Shown here piece after piece: positions 1 to 8,827 of a DNA stretch of 64,000 bases. The notes beneath the pieces are model-generated. The model was not told the DNA's origin and made no database searches. It saw only the letters and a program-made list of their open reading frames with translations. Position 1 is the first letter of the stretch; each line of letters starts with the position of its first letter. Source of the stretch: Erysipelotrichaceae bacterium (lineage in GTDB: Bacteria > Bacillota_I > Bacilli_A > Erysipelotrichales > Erysipelotrichaceae); contig JAFRKA010000026.1 in NCBI GenBank assembly GCA_017432005.1, forward strand, positions 62,001 to 126,000, read 5' to 3'. The translations under genes were made by a program, and so were the position numbers.

Positions 1-319
1 TGAAGCCGTTGACCGGTACGATGGTCTCGTTCAGAAACTTCTTCCTGTTTAAAACGATCGATTCTTTGCCGATATCAAGATATGAAAAAGGATCCCGGAA
101 AGACACGCCGTCACCTTCAAAGTGATAGCCGGCCTTCTCAAGATCCCCGCTGATGGCTATTTCAAAACACGCACCGTTACGATGCATGGCATAGGAACGT
201 CCCTTTATGACCAGATCCAGTTCACTGTAATCAGGTGCATAGACTCTGAACAGTGTCTTGTCCGGAAAATAAAAACTCCCTAAAGACCTGATATTGAAAT
301 CAGCCTGTTGTTCGCTCAT
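1..319 (-). CDS. Partial glycoside hydrolase, CBM48-like N-terminus (pullulanase/isoamylase type)
   Basis: Only the first 106 residues are in the window; the rest lies beyond the left edge. Reading begins at an ATG directly after the TAA of the HAD gene, so the two are probably co-transcribed. The visible protein has a short stretch LGSFYFPDKTLFRVYAPDY followed by beta-strand-like sequence and a GVSFRDPFS segment. This resembles the carbohydrate-binding family 48 module that precedes the catalytic barrel of type I pullulanases and other alpha-1,6-glucan debranching enzymes. The catalytic domain is not visible, so substrate and exact family are inference; a glycogen-branching-type enzyme is the alternative. 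Confidence 0.5.
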   Translation of the reverse strand, partial: MSEQQADFNIRSLGSFYFPDKTLFRVYAPDYSELDLVIKGRSYAMHRNGACFEIAISGDLEKAGYHFEGDGVSFRDPFSYLDIGKESIVLNRKKFLNETIVPVNGF

Positions 320-1132
320 TTATCTGTATTCTTCCAATCTGCTTTTTGCTTCCAGAGAATCGATGATACCTTCTACGATCTTTTCGATGCGGCTGCCCTT
401 GGAATAATCGGCCTTTACTACGAAGTTGGCCCTTTTATCCACATAGAGCTTCTCGGCCTTATTGCGCTTGGCTTCATCGCCAAAGACGGCGATCGTGATG
501 CCGCCGTTCTGCTGAACGACCTTCATGCTTGGAACATCGGTACTTCCGTCACCGAAATAGACCATGTTCTCCATCGGTACGTATTTTTCCGTATCCGGAG
601 TGGAACTGTTGAGATCCTCGTCATTGGTCTCTTTGAAGATACCGTTATTGATCCTGAAAAGATACTGAGTCTTCATCGTATAGTTGACCAGTCTGGATGG
701 CCAAAGGATCTTGCCGTTCTCATCATAGGCATAGGTGCACGCATAGATCTTCTTGAACTCTCTGGCGATCGGTGTGCCTTTGATGATATCAGTTAATCCG
801 GAAGAAATGATGAAATGCTCAACATTCACATGATGAGCCTTTCCGTATTCATTGATCCTGGAAAACCAGGTCTTGACCCCGGTATAGAGCTTGACGTATT
901 TTCCCTCTTCCTGCAGCTGTTTTTTGGTCAGATTTTTATTCTTATTAGCCATCAGGTACATGTAGGAAAGGATGCCGTCACAGTTGTGTTTATCTGAAAA
1001 CTCTCCGCATTCAGCCCAGAAATCAGCCGGGTTCTCATAACCCAGTGACTTTATGTAATGAAACTCCTGCATATCCCGGGGAGAAAGGGTCTTATCAAAG
1101 TCGTAGATCAGAGCCAGTTTTGCGTTTTTCAT
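320..1132 (-). CDS. HAD-superfamily phosphatase
   Basis: 270-residue cytoplasmic HAD hydrolase. Motif I is DFDKT near residue 11 (nucleophile and acid/base Asp), motif II is ISSG near residue 109, and motif IV is GDGSTDVPS near residue 195. These are the residues needed for phosphoaspartyl chemistry, so an active phosphatase is likely; the substrate cannot be told from sequence. The large insert after motif I is presumably the substrate-recognition cap. No Shine-Dalgarno is present. The -10 box TATAAT ends six bases before the ATG, so the mRNA is predicted to start at or very near the start codon. It abuts the downstream glycosidase gene. Confidence 0.75.
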   Translation of the reverse strand: MKNAKLALIYDFDKTLSPRDMQEFHYIKSLGYENPADFWAECGEFSDKHNCDGILSYMYLMANKNKNLTKKQLQEEGKYVKLYTGVKTWFSRINEYGKAHHVNVEHFIISSGLTDIIKGTPIAREFKKIYACTYAYDENGKILWPSRLVNYTMKTQYLFRINNGIFKETNDEDLNSSTPDTEKYVPMENMVYFGDGSTDVPSMKVVQQNGGITIAVFGDEAKRNKAEKLYVDKRANFVVKADYSKGSRIEKIVEGIIDSLEAKSRLEEYR

Positions 1133-1138
1133 GCCCTT

Positions 1139-1147
1139 ATTATAACA
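1139..1147 (-). promoter_or_regulatory. Extended -10 promoter of the HAD gene, probably leaderless
   Basis: On the minus strand the sequence reads TGTTATAAT, an extended -10 element (TG, one base, TATAAT at 1144-1139). The gap to the ATG at 1132 is six bases, which puts the expected transcription start on the A of the start codon. It lies directly downstream of the pepV terminator. No convincing -35 box is visible. Confidence 0.6.
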
Positions 1148-1159
1148 TGCCCCAACATT

Positions 1160-1183
1160 AAAAAACCGTATCAGAGATACGGT
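1160..1183 (-). terminator. Rho-independent terminator of the exoA-pepV unit
   Basis: Perfect 8-bp stem ACCGTATC/GATACGGT with a three-base loop, followed on the minus strand by six T residues. It starts about ten bases past the pepV stop codon. Confidence 0.85.
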
Positions 1184-1192
1184 AATTAATGA

Positions 1193-2542
1193 TCAGATCT
1201 CAGCCTCATTGAGGTTCTTGATCGCCTGTACATAGATCTCGATCTGTTTCTTGAACGATTCGATGCTCTGGCACTCATTCGCATCATGGATATGATTGTT
1301 TTCACCGGCGAATTCGTCACCGAAAGCAATACAGTTGTGGATGGCCTTGGCATAAGTACCGCCGCCGATCGCCTCCATCTGGCTCTCTTTGTCTCCGGTC
1401 ACATCTTCATAGGCCTTCTTCAGAGCTTTGATCATCGGATTGTTCACATCGAAGTAGAGCGGTTCAGTCAGTTCGGTGATAACGACCTCGTTGCTTCCTT
1501 CGCTGATCTTCATGTATTCAGAAACTGTCGCACAGTTGCTCTTGACCGGGAAACGCATGTCCAGAGAGACGACGATATCGTCACCCTGCTTGTCCATGAC
1601 ACCGAGGTTGATCGAAGTATTGGAGATCTCATCGGCGATCTTTTCATAGCCCAGAAGTTCACCATGGACAGTAAGCGCGAAGTTCTTGTGGATCCAGTCT
1701 ACGAACGGATCGTTGAGATCAGCATAATAAAGTGCTTCCATCAGATGGTTGAACGCATTGACACCAAGATCCGGAGTGGAGGCATGCGCTGCCACACCAT
1801 TGACTGTCACCGTGATATCGTCACCCTTTTCGATCTCAAAGCTCAGACCTTTATCCATCAGATATTTCTTGAATTTGTCTTCATCGAACGATCCGGCAGG
1901 CAAAACAGCAGTGACTTTCTTGCAGACGACATTGGAAGCTTCACCGCCTTTGATGGATTTGATCTTCGTCTTGTGTCCGACCAGGTTTGCCATCAGCATG
2001 CCCTTCTCGGCATAGATGCCCGGGAAGTCGCCATCCGGGGTGAAACCGCAGTCGATATGTCCGTAGTTGGATACATAGTGAGCGATACACGCTGATCCGG
2101 TCTCCTCATTGCAGCCTAAGATCAGTCTGACTCTTTTTTTGAACGGATACTTCTCATCGATCAGATATTTCAGGGCATACATCGAAGCCACAGCACCACC
2201 CTTGTCATCAGTGACGCCTCTGCCGATAAAGTAACCGTCTTTTTCGATCATCTGGAAAGGATCGCTGTTCCAGCCTTCACCGGCCGGTACGACATCCAGG
2301 TGCGCCAGAATACCGATGAGCTTTTCGCCTTCACCGGTCTCACCGAAGCCGCAGTAGTATTCATCATTGGTCGTCTTTAAGCCCTTGGCTTCCATCAGTT
2401 CCAGAGCCTTGTCCAGGACCTTGCGGTTGTTTGAGCCAAACGGCGCTACATCATCGCTGTAGACCGAATTGTAACTGACCAGTGTTGCCAGATCAGCTTT
2501 AATGTTTTCCATGTTTTCTTCAATAAACTGTTTGATTTCCAT
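1193..2542 (-). CDS. pepV: Dipeptidase of the PepV/Sapep family (M20 metallopeptidase)
   Basis: 449 residues, the usual length of the PepV/Sapep dinuclear metallodipeptidases. Metal and catalytic motifs are in order: HLD near residue 81, the bridging-Asp motif TDDKGG near 111, the catalytic/metal pair NEETGS near 145, and PDGDFP near 169. A late histidine cluster NNHIHD near 420 fits the last metal ligand. Expected role: cytoplasmic hydrolysis of dipeptides from peptide uptake. It lies 4 bp downstream of the exonuclease III gene and is followed by a strong terminator, so these two genes form the transcription unit. Zinc versus manganese dependence cannot be told from sequence. Confidence 0.9.
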   Translation of the reverse strand: MEIKQFIEENMENIKADLATLVSYNSVYSDDVAPFGSNNRKVLDKALELMEAKGLKTTNDEYYCGFGETGEGEKLIGILAHLDVVPAGEGWNSDPFQMIEKDGYFIGRGVTDDKGGAVASMYALKYLIDEKYPFKKRVRLILGCNEETGSACIAHYVSNYGHIDCGFTPDGDFPGIYAEKGMLMANLVGHKTKIKSIKGGEASNVVCKKVTAVLPAGSFDEDKFKKYLMDKGLSFEIEKGDDITVTVNGVAAHASTPDLGVNAFNHLMEALYYADLNDPFVDWIHKNFALTVHGELLGYEKIADEISNTSINLGVMDKQGDDIVVSLDMRFPVKSNCATVSEYMKISEGSNEVVITELTEPLYFDVNNPMIKALKKAYEDVTGDKESQMEAIGGGTYAKAIHNCIAFGDEFAGENNHIHDANECQSIESFKKQIEIYVQAIKNLNEAEI

Positions 2543-2546
2543 TTTC

Positions 2547-3305
2547 TTATCCTTCCTTGATGATCAGTCCTACCGGACAATGATCGCTTCCTTCTATCTC
2601 ATTATAGATCAGAGAATCCTCAACTTTATCCATCAGACGCTGCGAAACGATAAAATAATCGATCCTCCAGCCCGCATTCCTCTCTCTGGCTTTGGTCCTG
2701 TATGACCACCAGGAGTACTTAACGGTCTCAGGATAAAGGACACGGAACGAATCGGCGAAGCCGCTGTTCAATAATCTACCGAACTTTTCCCTCTCCTCAT
2801 CCGAGAAACCGGCGGAGAAGTGATTGTCATCCGGATTTTTCAGGTCGATCTCGTTATGAGCGACATTGAGATCGCCGGTATAAATGACCGGTTTTTTCTT
2901 ATCCAGCTTCATCAGATGCTTCCTGAGATCATCTTCCCAGTGCATGCGGTAATCCAGACGTTTGAGTCCGTCCTTGGAGTTAGGCACATAGGCACAGACG
3001 AAGTAGAAATCCTCGTATTCCAGGGTGATGACTCTGCCTTCCTTGGGGTGATCCTCACCTTTGATGTCATAAGTGACGCTCAATGGTCTCTTCTTGGTCA
3101 GGACCATCGTTCCCGAATAACCCTTTTTCTCAGCTGAATTCATGTAACGGAAATAACCGTCAAAATTGAAATTCAGCTGATCCTCCTGCATCTTGGTCTC
3201 TTCAAAACCCATGATATCGGGATCTTCCTCATTGATGAACGGGATCAGCGTCCCTTTGGACATGACTGCCCTTAATCCGTTAACGTTCCAGCTTATCAGT
3301 TTCAT
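2547..3305 (-). CDS. exoA: Exodeoxyribonuclease III / AP endonuclease
   Basis: 252 residues, the typical length of the ExoIII/ExoA family. It begins MKLISWNVNGLRA and has the metal-binding EETK motif near residue 35, YVPNSKDG, the active-site TGDLNVAHNEIDL, an AGWRIDYF motif and a final GSDHCPV motif. The family cleaves abasic sites and removes 3' blocking groups in base excision repair. The start is supported by a GAGGAAATT ribosome site just before the ATG. It is divergent from the penicillin-binding protein gene. Confidence 0.93.
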   Translation of the reverse strand: MKLISWNVNGLRAVMSKGTLIPFINEEDPDIMGFEETKMQEDQLNFNFDGYFRYMNSAEKKGYSGTMVLTKKRPLSVTYDIKGEDHPKEGRVITLEYEDFYFVCAYVPNSKDGLKRLDYRMHWEDDLRKHLMKLDKKKPVIYTGDLNVAHNEIDLKNPDDNHFSAGFSDEEREKFGRLLNSGFADSFRVLYPETVKYSWWSYRTKARERNAGWRIDYFIVSQRLMDKVEDSLIYNEIEGSDHCPVGLIIKEG

Positions 3306-3321
3306 AATTTCCTCATCATTT

Positions 3322-3350
3322 TTGTGCCTTCAGACACGCCTTTATATTAT
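3322..3350 (+). promoter_or_regulatory. Candidate promoter for the class A PBP gene
   Basis: TTGTGC (3322-3327), a 17-base spacer and TATTAT (3345-3350) read toward the PBP gene. A second TATAAT at 3371-3376 lies only one base before the ATG at 3378. If that one is used, translation must begin at the next in-frame ATG (3387) on a nearly leaderless mRNA. There is no Shine-Dalgarno before either ATG, and the two alternatives cannot be separated by eye. Confidence 0.35.
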
Positions 3351-3377
3351 CATTTATCCTAATTATATAGTATAATT

Positions 3378-6300
3378 ATGAGTTGTATGAAAGATAAGAA
3401 TGTTTTGAATGAGGGCATGGATTCTGCCCCTGATCAGAAAGAAAGAAAAGCGGGTAAAGTCGGAGCAAAACTCTCCTCTTTTTGGGGTTCTGTCAAGAAT
3501 CAGCTGAGCAATATCGTCATTAAGGAAGACGATGATGAATTTGCTGAAGAAGAAGCATTGCTGGAAGCTGAAAGAGCTGCTGAAGAGAAGAAAGCCGAAT
3601 TCCCGGAAGTACTGGACATAACGGATAATTACGCCAAGGAAGCTGAGGAAAAGACCGACAGTATTCAGCAGACACCTGTCGCTGAAGATGCGGTCATCAC
3701 CAACAATACGCAAGCCGAAGAAAAACCGGATACTCATTTAAGTACGATCCCGACCTTAGGCACTACCGTTTCCGATAATACGATCAGTACCGAAAATACC
3801 GAAACTGAAGAGAAACCGGAAACCCATATCAGTACGATCCCTGTTTTAGGCAGTACGATCTCAGAAAACACGATCAAAACAGAAGAAACCGTTACTGATA
3901 ATATTGCTGATACAGTAAAAACTGAAGATTCTTTCATTCAGGACAGTTCATCCGAACTGATCGATACGGTTCTGGCAGAAAATACGATCACTACCGAAAA
4001 ACCGATCACTGAATCCGTCAATATCGCCGGAACAGTCGATCCTGACGTCGTTTCGGAGAATGTCACAACAGCTGAAGAGAATATCAGTGAAACAATAGAG
4101 AAAACTGAAACGGCTGAAGCAGAAGCAAAGCCAAAGAAGAAATTCAGTTTCAATATCAAGAAGAAAGAAAAAGTCAATAAACAGGAAAAAGAACCAAGGC
4201 CTAAAGCCTCTGTCTTTACTTTTATCATGGCCATCCTGATGTGCATCTTCCTTTTGGCCTGTCTGGCCGGAGCGATCGGTGCTTTCGTCTTTGCGGCCAA
4301 GCTCTGTGAAGACAAACCGGAACTCAAAGTCGAGGATCTGGTCGCACCTGATTCCTCCACGATCTATGACAGTGAAGGAAACAAGATCATGGAACTGGGC
4401 ATGTATCTGCGTGAGAACATCAGTTACACGGAGATGCCGAACAACCTGATCGATGCCTTCCTGGCTATCGAAGACTCGCGTTTCTTCGAACACCCGGGCT
4501 TCGATATCCCGCGTTTCACCAAAGCCATCATCGAGAACGTCAGGACCCGTGACTTCTCGCAAGGCGGTTCAACGATCACCATGCAGCTGATCAAGAACAC
4601 CTACTACTCGATCGATGCGGATGCCGATTCAACGATCGCCGCTCGTGAAGGTATGTCAGGTATCAAACGTAAGATGCAGGAGATCGTCCTGGCCCTGGAA
4701 CTGGAAAACAGGACCAAGACCACCAAGCAGGAGATCATTGCGATGTATATCAACAAGGTCAACTACGGCAACAACATCCGTGGTGTCCAGAAAGCAGCGC
4801 AGTACTACTTCGGTAAGGATGCCAAAGAGCTCAACCTTTCCGAATCTGCCTTCCTGGCTGGCCTGATCAACTCGCCGAATACGTACAACCCGTACAACGA
4901 TAACTATAAATACGATAACGCCTACCTCGATCCGGATATCAATTATCTGAGCAATGCGACCGAGAGAAGGAACGAAGTGCTCAACCTGATGGTCGACCAC
5001 GGATACATCTCTGAAGCGGAAGCTCAGCTGGCGAAATCAGTAAGGATCGAAGATATGCTGATCGGTGTCGACGTGAGCTTCACCGAGATGAATGAGAAAT
5101 ATCAGTCCTACATCGATGCGGTCATCGATGAAGTTGAAGAAGTGACAGGCGAAAGCCCTTATACGACCGGTATGGAGATCTATACCAACATGTCTCCTTA
5201 CATGCAGGAATACATCTATGACATGCAGAACGAGGAAGAATATGTCGGCATCGAATTCCCGAATGAACTGTGTCAGAGTGCGATCGTCGTCATGGACAAC
5301 CAGAACGGTGCCGTTGAAGCACTGGGCGGAGGAAGAGGAGAATCGGAGAACGCCCGTGAATTCAACCGTGCGACCAGCGCTTATCTGAACCCTGGTTCAT
5401 CGATCAAGCCGGTCATCGACTACGCACTGTGTATCGATGCCTTAGGTTATGCAACATCTCATACTTTTACCGATATGCCTTACTATCTCTACGACGGTAA
5501 CGTCCTGATCTCCAATTACGATCACGCCTACCATGGAGATATGCTGATGACGGAAGCACTGGGCCGATCCCAGAATACTCCGGCCGTCCAGGCTCTGGCA
5601 GCTGTCGTAGCGGAAAAAGGCGAAGAATTCGTCATCGACTACATGAACAGCATCGGCTTCAAGTTTGATTATTCCGACTTCGACCTGCAGTTTGCGATCG
5701 GCGGAAACAGATGTCTGGTCACGCCATTACAGCTGGCCGGCGCCCATGCGATGTTCATCAACGGCGGCAGATATATCAGACCGCATACGGTAAACTATAT
5801 CGTCTATAACGACGGAAGAGACAATTTCGTCGCTGATACACAAGGTTTACAGGCTATCTCCGATGCTACGGCATGGATGGTCGCCTACCTAGAAGAATAC
5901 AACATGACCGGATCGTTCTCGTCTCTGATGTGGTACTGCAACAGATACATCGACTATCCGCTCTACGGCAAGACCGGTACGACTGACTGGGGCGATTCCG
6001 GACTCGACTACGGCATTCCGGAAAGTGCCACCAAGGACAGCTGGCTGGTAATGCAGACCAACAAATACACGATCTCCTGCTGGACCGGTTACGACAAGCT
6101 TGAAAAAGGCGCCTACTTCACGACAGCTGAGTATCAGGAAAACACCAAATCCAAGATCGTCACCAAGATCCTTCAGGAACTGGAAACGCATCATTCCGGT
6201 ACATACGATCCGTATGAACCGCTCAAGATGCCTGACAGCGTCACGGAATTCACCCACGTCAAAGGTGCCTATCCGTATGCTGAACCGGGCGGCGGCTATC

Positions 6301-6773
6301 CTACCGTTACAGGATATATCGCCAAAAAATCTCTGCAGGAACATCCGCTTGTTTCCGTTAGTGAAGCTCTGAAAGCTGCACAGGAAAACAAGAAATATAT
6401 CGATGGCGGTATCGCCAACCTCAACGGTGCTTATGATGGCTCGACTGTCTGGGCTACATGGGGAACAGGAGCCGGAGAGAACGGTTTCTGTACCGGTGAA
6501 GCCTGCGACCTCTCTACGAGTAACGTCTACGGTGAAACGACCTATGCAGCCGGAAGGATCTGGTTCCCTCACTGGACTGCGATCTATTCAGGCGGAGCAC
6601 TTCCACCGTATCTGTTCAATATAACTTCCGATACCGGTGAAGTCATCACCGGAGCGACTGAAGATCTCTCCCTCACCGAAGGTATCGGAGGATCGAAAGT
6701 CACTGTCTGTGTTGCACCTTCATCATCGCCATCACAGGCATGTATCACGATCCCTGCATCGTCAGGCGAATAA
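3378..6773 (+). CDS. Class A penicillin-binding protein with a long cytoplasmic tail (PBP1A-like)
   Basis: 1131 residues, bifunctional peptidoglycan polymerase and cross-linker. Residues 1-278 are an acidic, Thr/Glu-rich cytoplasmic region ending in a basic KPKKKFSFNIKKK stretch. One membrane helix spans about 279-307. The GT51 glycosyltransferase domain has EDSRFFEHPG (E365) and GGSTITMQ (397-404). The transpeptidase has SSIK (S674), SQN (731-733) and KTGT (865-868). The tail holds two copies of a 23-residue repeat (114-136 and 144-166) with the core STIPxLGxT. Class A PBPs usually have short cytoplasmic tails, so this one is unusual. The start is uncertain: ATG 3387 is possible if the TATAAT at 3371 is the promoter. 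Confidence 0.92.
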   Translation: MSCMKDKNVLNEGMDSAPDQKERKAGKVGAKLSSFWGSVKNQLSNIVIKEDDDEFAEEEALLEAERAAEEKKAEFPEVLDITDNYAKEAEEKTDSIQQTPVAEDAVITNNTQAEEKPDTHLSTIPTLGTTVSDNTISTENTETEEKPETHISTIPVLGSTISENTIKTEETVTDNIADTVKTEDSFIQDSSSELIDTVLAENTITTEKPITESVNIAGTVDPDVVSENVTTAEENISETIEKTETAEAEAKPKKKFSFNIKKKEKVNKQEKEPRPKASVFTFIMAILMCIFLLACLAGAIGAFVFAAKLCEDKPELKVEDLVAPDSSTIYDSEGNKIMELGMYLRENISYTEMPNNLIDAFLAIEDSRFFEHPGFDIPRFTKAIIENVRTRDFSQGGSTITMQLIKNTYYSIDADADSTIAAREGMSGIKRKMQEIVLALELENRTKTTKQEIIAMYINKVNYGNNIRGVQKAAQYYFGKDAKELNLSESAFLAGLINSPNTYNPYNDNYKYDNAYLDPDINYLSNATERRNEVLNLMVDHGYISEAEAQLAKSVRIEDMLIGVDVSFTEMNEKYQSYIDAVIDEVEEVTGESPYTTGMEIYTNMSPYMQEYIYDMQNEEEYVGIEFPNELCQSAIVVMDNQNGAVEALGGGRGESENAREFNRATSAYLNPGSSIKPVIDYALCIDALGYATSHTFTDMPYYLYDGNVLISNYDHAYHGDMLMTEALGRSQNTPAVQALAAVVAEKGEEFVIDYMNSIGFKFDYSDFDLQFAIGGNRCLVTPLQLAGAHAMFINGGRYIRPHTVNYIVYNDGRDNFVADTQGLQAISDATAWMVAYLEEYNMTGSFSSLMWYCNRYIDYPLYGKTGTTDWGDSGLDYGIPESATKDSWLVMQTNKYTISCWTGYDKLEKGAYFTTAEYQENTKSKIVTKILQELETHHSGTYDPYEPLKMPDSVTEFTHVKGAYPYAEPGGGYPTVTGYIAKKSLQEHPLVSVSEALKAAQENKKYIDGGIANLNGAYDGSTVWATWGTGAGENGFCTGEACDLSTSNVYGETTYAAGRIWFPHWTAIYSGGALPPYLFNITSDTGEVITGATEDLSLTEGIGGSKVTVCVAPSSSPSQACITIPASSGE

Positions 6774-6779
6774 GCACAA

Positions 6780-6806
6780 GGCATTCAGATCACTGAATGC
6801 CTTTTT
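6780..6806 (+). terminator. Rho-independent terminator of the PBP gene
   Basis: Perfect 9-bp stem GGCATTCAG/CTGAATGCC with loop ATCA, followed by TTTTT, six bases after the stop codon. Confidence 0.92.
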
Positions 6807-6818
6807 AATTTATAAATA

Positions 6819-6847
6819 AATAGCTTCCTTCAATGAAGGAAGCTATT
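6819..6847 (-). terminator. Terminator of the der operon
   Basis: Near-perfect inverted repeat built on TAGCTTCCTTC/GAAGGAAGCTA with a three-base loop, followed on the minus strand by an AT-rich TATTTATAAA tail. It starts at the der stop codon and is convergent with the PBP terminator. Confidence 0.75.
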
Positions 6848-6848
6848 A

Positions 6849-8162
6849 TCAGTTATCCTGTCTCTTGCGGCAGATGATCTGGATCGGAACACCTTCGAAA
6901 CCGAAGGCTTCCCTTAACTGGTTCTCGATATAACGTTCATATGAGAAATGCATGAGTTCCGGATCATTGACGAACAGTACGATCGTGCACGGTGCACTGG
7001 AGACCTGTGATGCATAGTAGATCTTCAGTTTCTTGCCATTGTGTGGTTTGGCCGGATTGGCCAGTTGAGCATCCATGATGACCTCATTGAGGACATTGGT
7101 CTTGATGCGTTTGTTCAGATTCTCATAGACCAGATCGATAAGTGGAAGTAAAGTATCGATCCTCTTGTTCTGTTTGGCCGAGACGAAGGCGATCGGTGCA
7201 TAATCCAGATACACGAACTGTTTGCGGATTTCTTTGGTGATATTGACCATCGTCTTCTCATCCTTGTCGACGAGATCCCATTTATTGTAAACGATGATGA
7301 CACCTTTTTTAGCCTCATGTGCCAGACCGGCCACATGTTTATCCTGCTCGATTATACCGGTCGATCCGTCCAGCAGGACCAGCGCCATATCGCTTCTTTC
7401 GATGGCCGCCTTGGCTCTTAAAACTGAATACTTTTCGACGTTTTCGTAGATCTTTCCTCTTTTTCTGATACCAGCCGTATCGATAACGACATAGTTTTTA
7501 TCGTTAGCCGTAAAGACCGTATCGATCGCATCTCTGGTCGTACCTTCGATGTCCGAAACGATGACTCTTTCCTGTTTCAGAAAAGCATTGGTCAGTGATG
7601 ACTTGCCGACATTCGGTCTGCCGATGATCGCAAATCTGATCATGCCTTCATATTCTTCGATGCTTCTTTCCGGCATCAGTTCTGCAACTTTATCCAAGAG
7701 ATCTCCAATACCGATACCATGTATGCCTGAAACGGCGATCGGATCGCCGATACCAAGAGAATAATACTCATAGATATCATTGATCATGGAGATATCATCG
7801 ATCTTGTTTACAGCCAGTATCACCGGCTTCTTGCTCTGCTGAAGCAGACGGGCGATATATTCATCATCACCGGTCAGTCCGCTTCGTCCATCGGTTATGA
7901 AGATGATGACATCAGCTTCTTCAATGGCGATCTCGACCTGGGCATTGATCTCTTTCTGAAACGGTACATCCTGGATCTGGATACCGCCTGTATCGATCAG
8001 TCTGTAGGTTTTAGACAGCCATTCACATTCCCCATAGATGCGGTCTCTGGTGACGCCCGGTGTATCTTCGACGATCGCCAGTCTTTCTTCCAGCATCCTA
8101 TTAAAAACTGTCGACTTACCGACATTGGGTCTACCAACGATTGCGACAGTTCCATCTATCAT
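6849..8162 (-). CDS. der: Ribosome-assembly GTPase Der (EngA)
   Basis: 437 residues with the double GTPase layout unique to Der. The first G domain has GRPNVGKST (about 9-17) and NKID; the second has GRPNVGKSS (about 180-188), [10 protein letters not shown] and NKWD. A C-terminal KH-like domain follows. Der acts in late 50S subunit maturation. The gene is 2 bp downstream of cmk, a pairing common in Firmicutes. Confidence 0.96.
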   Translation of the reverse strand: MIDGTVAIVGRPNVGKSTVFNRMLEERLAIVEDTPGVTRDRIYGECEWLSKTYRLIDTGGIQIQDVPFQKEINAQVEIAIEEADVIIFITDGRSGLTGDDEYIARLLQQSKKPVILAVNKIDDISMINDIYEYYSLGIGDPIAVSGIHGIGIGDLLDKVAELMPERSIEEYEGMIRFAIIGRPNVGKSSLTNAFLKQERVIVSDIEGTTRDAIDTVFTANDKNYVVIDTAGIRKRGKIYENVEKYSVLRAKAAIERSDMALVLLDGSTGIIEQDKHVAGLAHEAKKGVIIVYNKWDLVDKDEKTMVNITKEIRKQFVYLDYAPIAFVSAKQNKRIDTLLPLIDLVYENLNKRIKTNVLNEVIMDAQLANPAKPHNGKKLKIYYASQVSSAPCTIVLFVNDPELMHFSYERYIENQLREAFGFEGVPIQIICRKRQDN

Positions 8163-8164
8163 TT

Positions 8165-8827
8165 TTATGCTCCTGTTTTTTCGGCGATGATCTCAAGGAC
8201 TCTTTCAACTACCTCATCGATCGTCATATCTGACGTATCGATCTCGACCGCATCTTCCGCCTTGGTCAACGGTGATATCTCCCGATGCATGTCCTGATAG
8301 TCTCTTTTCTTGATATCCTCTAAGATCGTCTCATAATCTGCTTCCAGACCTTTTTCCTGATTCTGCAGCATCCTTCTTTGCGCTCTGGCTTCCGGGGATG
8401 CCACCATATAGATCTTGACCGGTGCGTCCTTCAGGACGACTGTTCCGATATCCCGGCCGTCCAGGATGTAGCCTCCGTCCTTGCAGATGCGCTGCTGCAT
8501 GGCGACTAACGCCGTCCGGCAGCCTTTCAGCTTGGAGACATTGGAAGCTCCCATGGAGATCTCATCAGTACGGATGCTGTCGGAGATGTCTTCCTTGTCC
8601 AGGATGACTCTTCCGTCAGCCATCATCTCAAGATCCATGTTATCGATCATCTCAACGATCTTGTCTTCCTCATCAAAAGGAATATTCTGTTTTATAGCCT
8701 TATATGCAACAGCCCTGTACATGGCTCCTGTATCCAGATGATTGTAGCCAAGTTTTTCGGCCAGCAGATCGGCGATCGTCGATTTACCGGCAGCACTCGG
8801 ACCGTCAATGGCGATATTGAATCTCAT
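8165..8827 (-). CDS. cmk: Cytidylate kinase
   Basis: 220 residues. P-loop GPSAAGKST at residues 8-16, then [18 protein letters not shown] and a lid segment containing RAQRR. It phosphorylates CMP and dCMP for nucleotide salvage. Its ATG overlaps the TGA of the upstream membrane-anchored protein gene by one base (TGATG), which implies translational coupling, and der follows after 2 bp. Confidence 0.95.
   Translation of the reverse strand: MRFNIAIDGPSAAGKSTIADLLAEKLGYNHLDTGAMYRAVAYKAIKQNIPFDEEDKIVEMIDNMDLEMMADGRVILDKEDISDSIRTDEISMGASNVSKLKGCRTALVAMQQRICKDGGYILDGRDIGTVVLKDAPVKIYMVASPEARAQRRMLQNQEKGLEADYETILEDIKKRDYQDMHREISPLTKAEDAVEIDTSDMTIDEVVERVLEIIAEKTGA

Noticed and set aside
1286..2095. 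Long open frame opposite pepV
   Set aside because: The frame lies wholly inside the confirmed pepV gene on the other strand, with no ribosome site and no family motifs.
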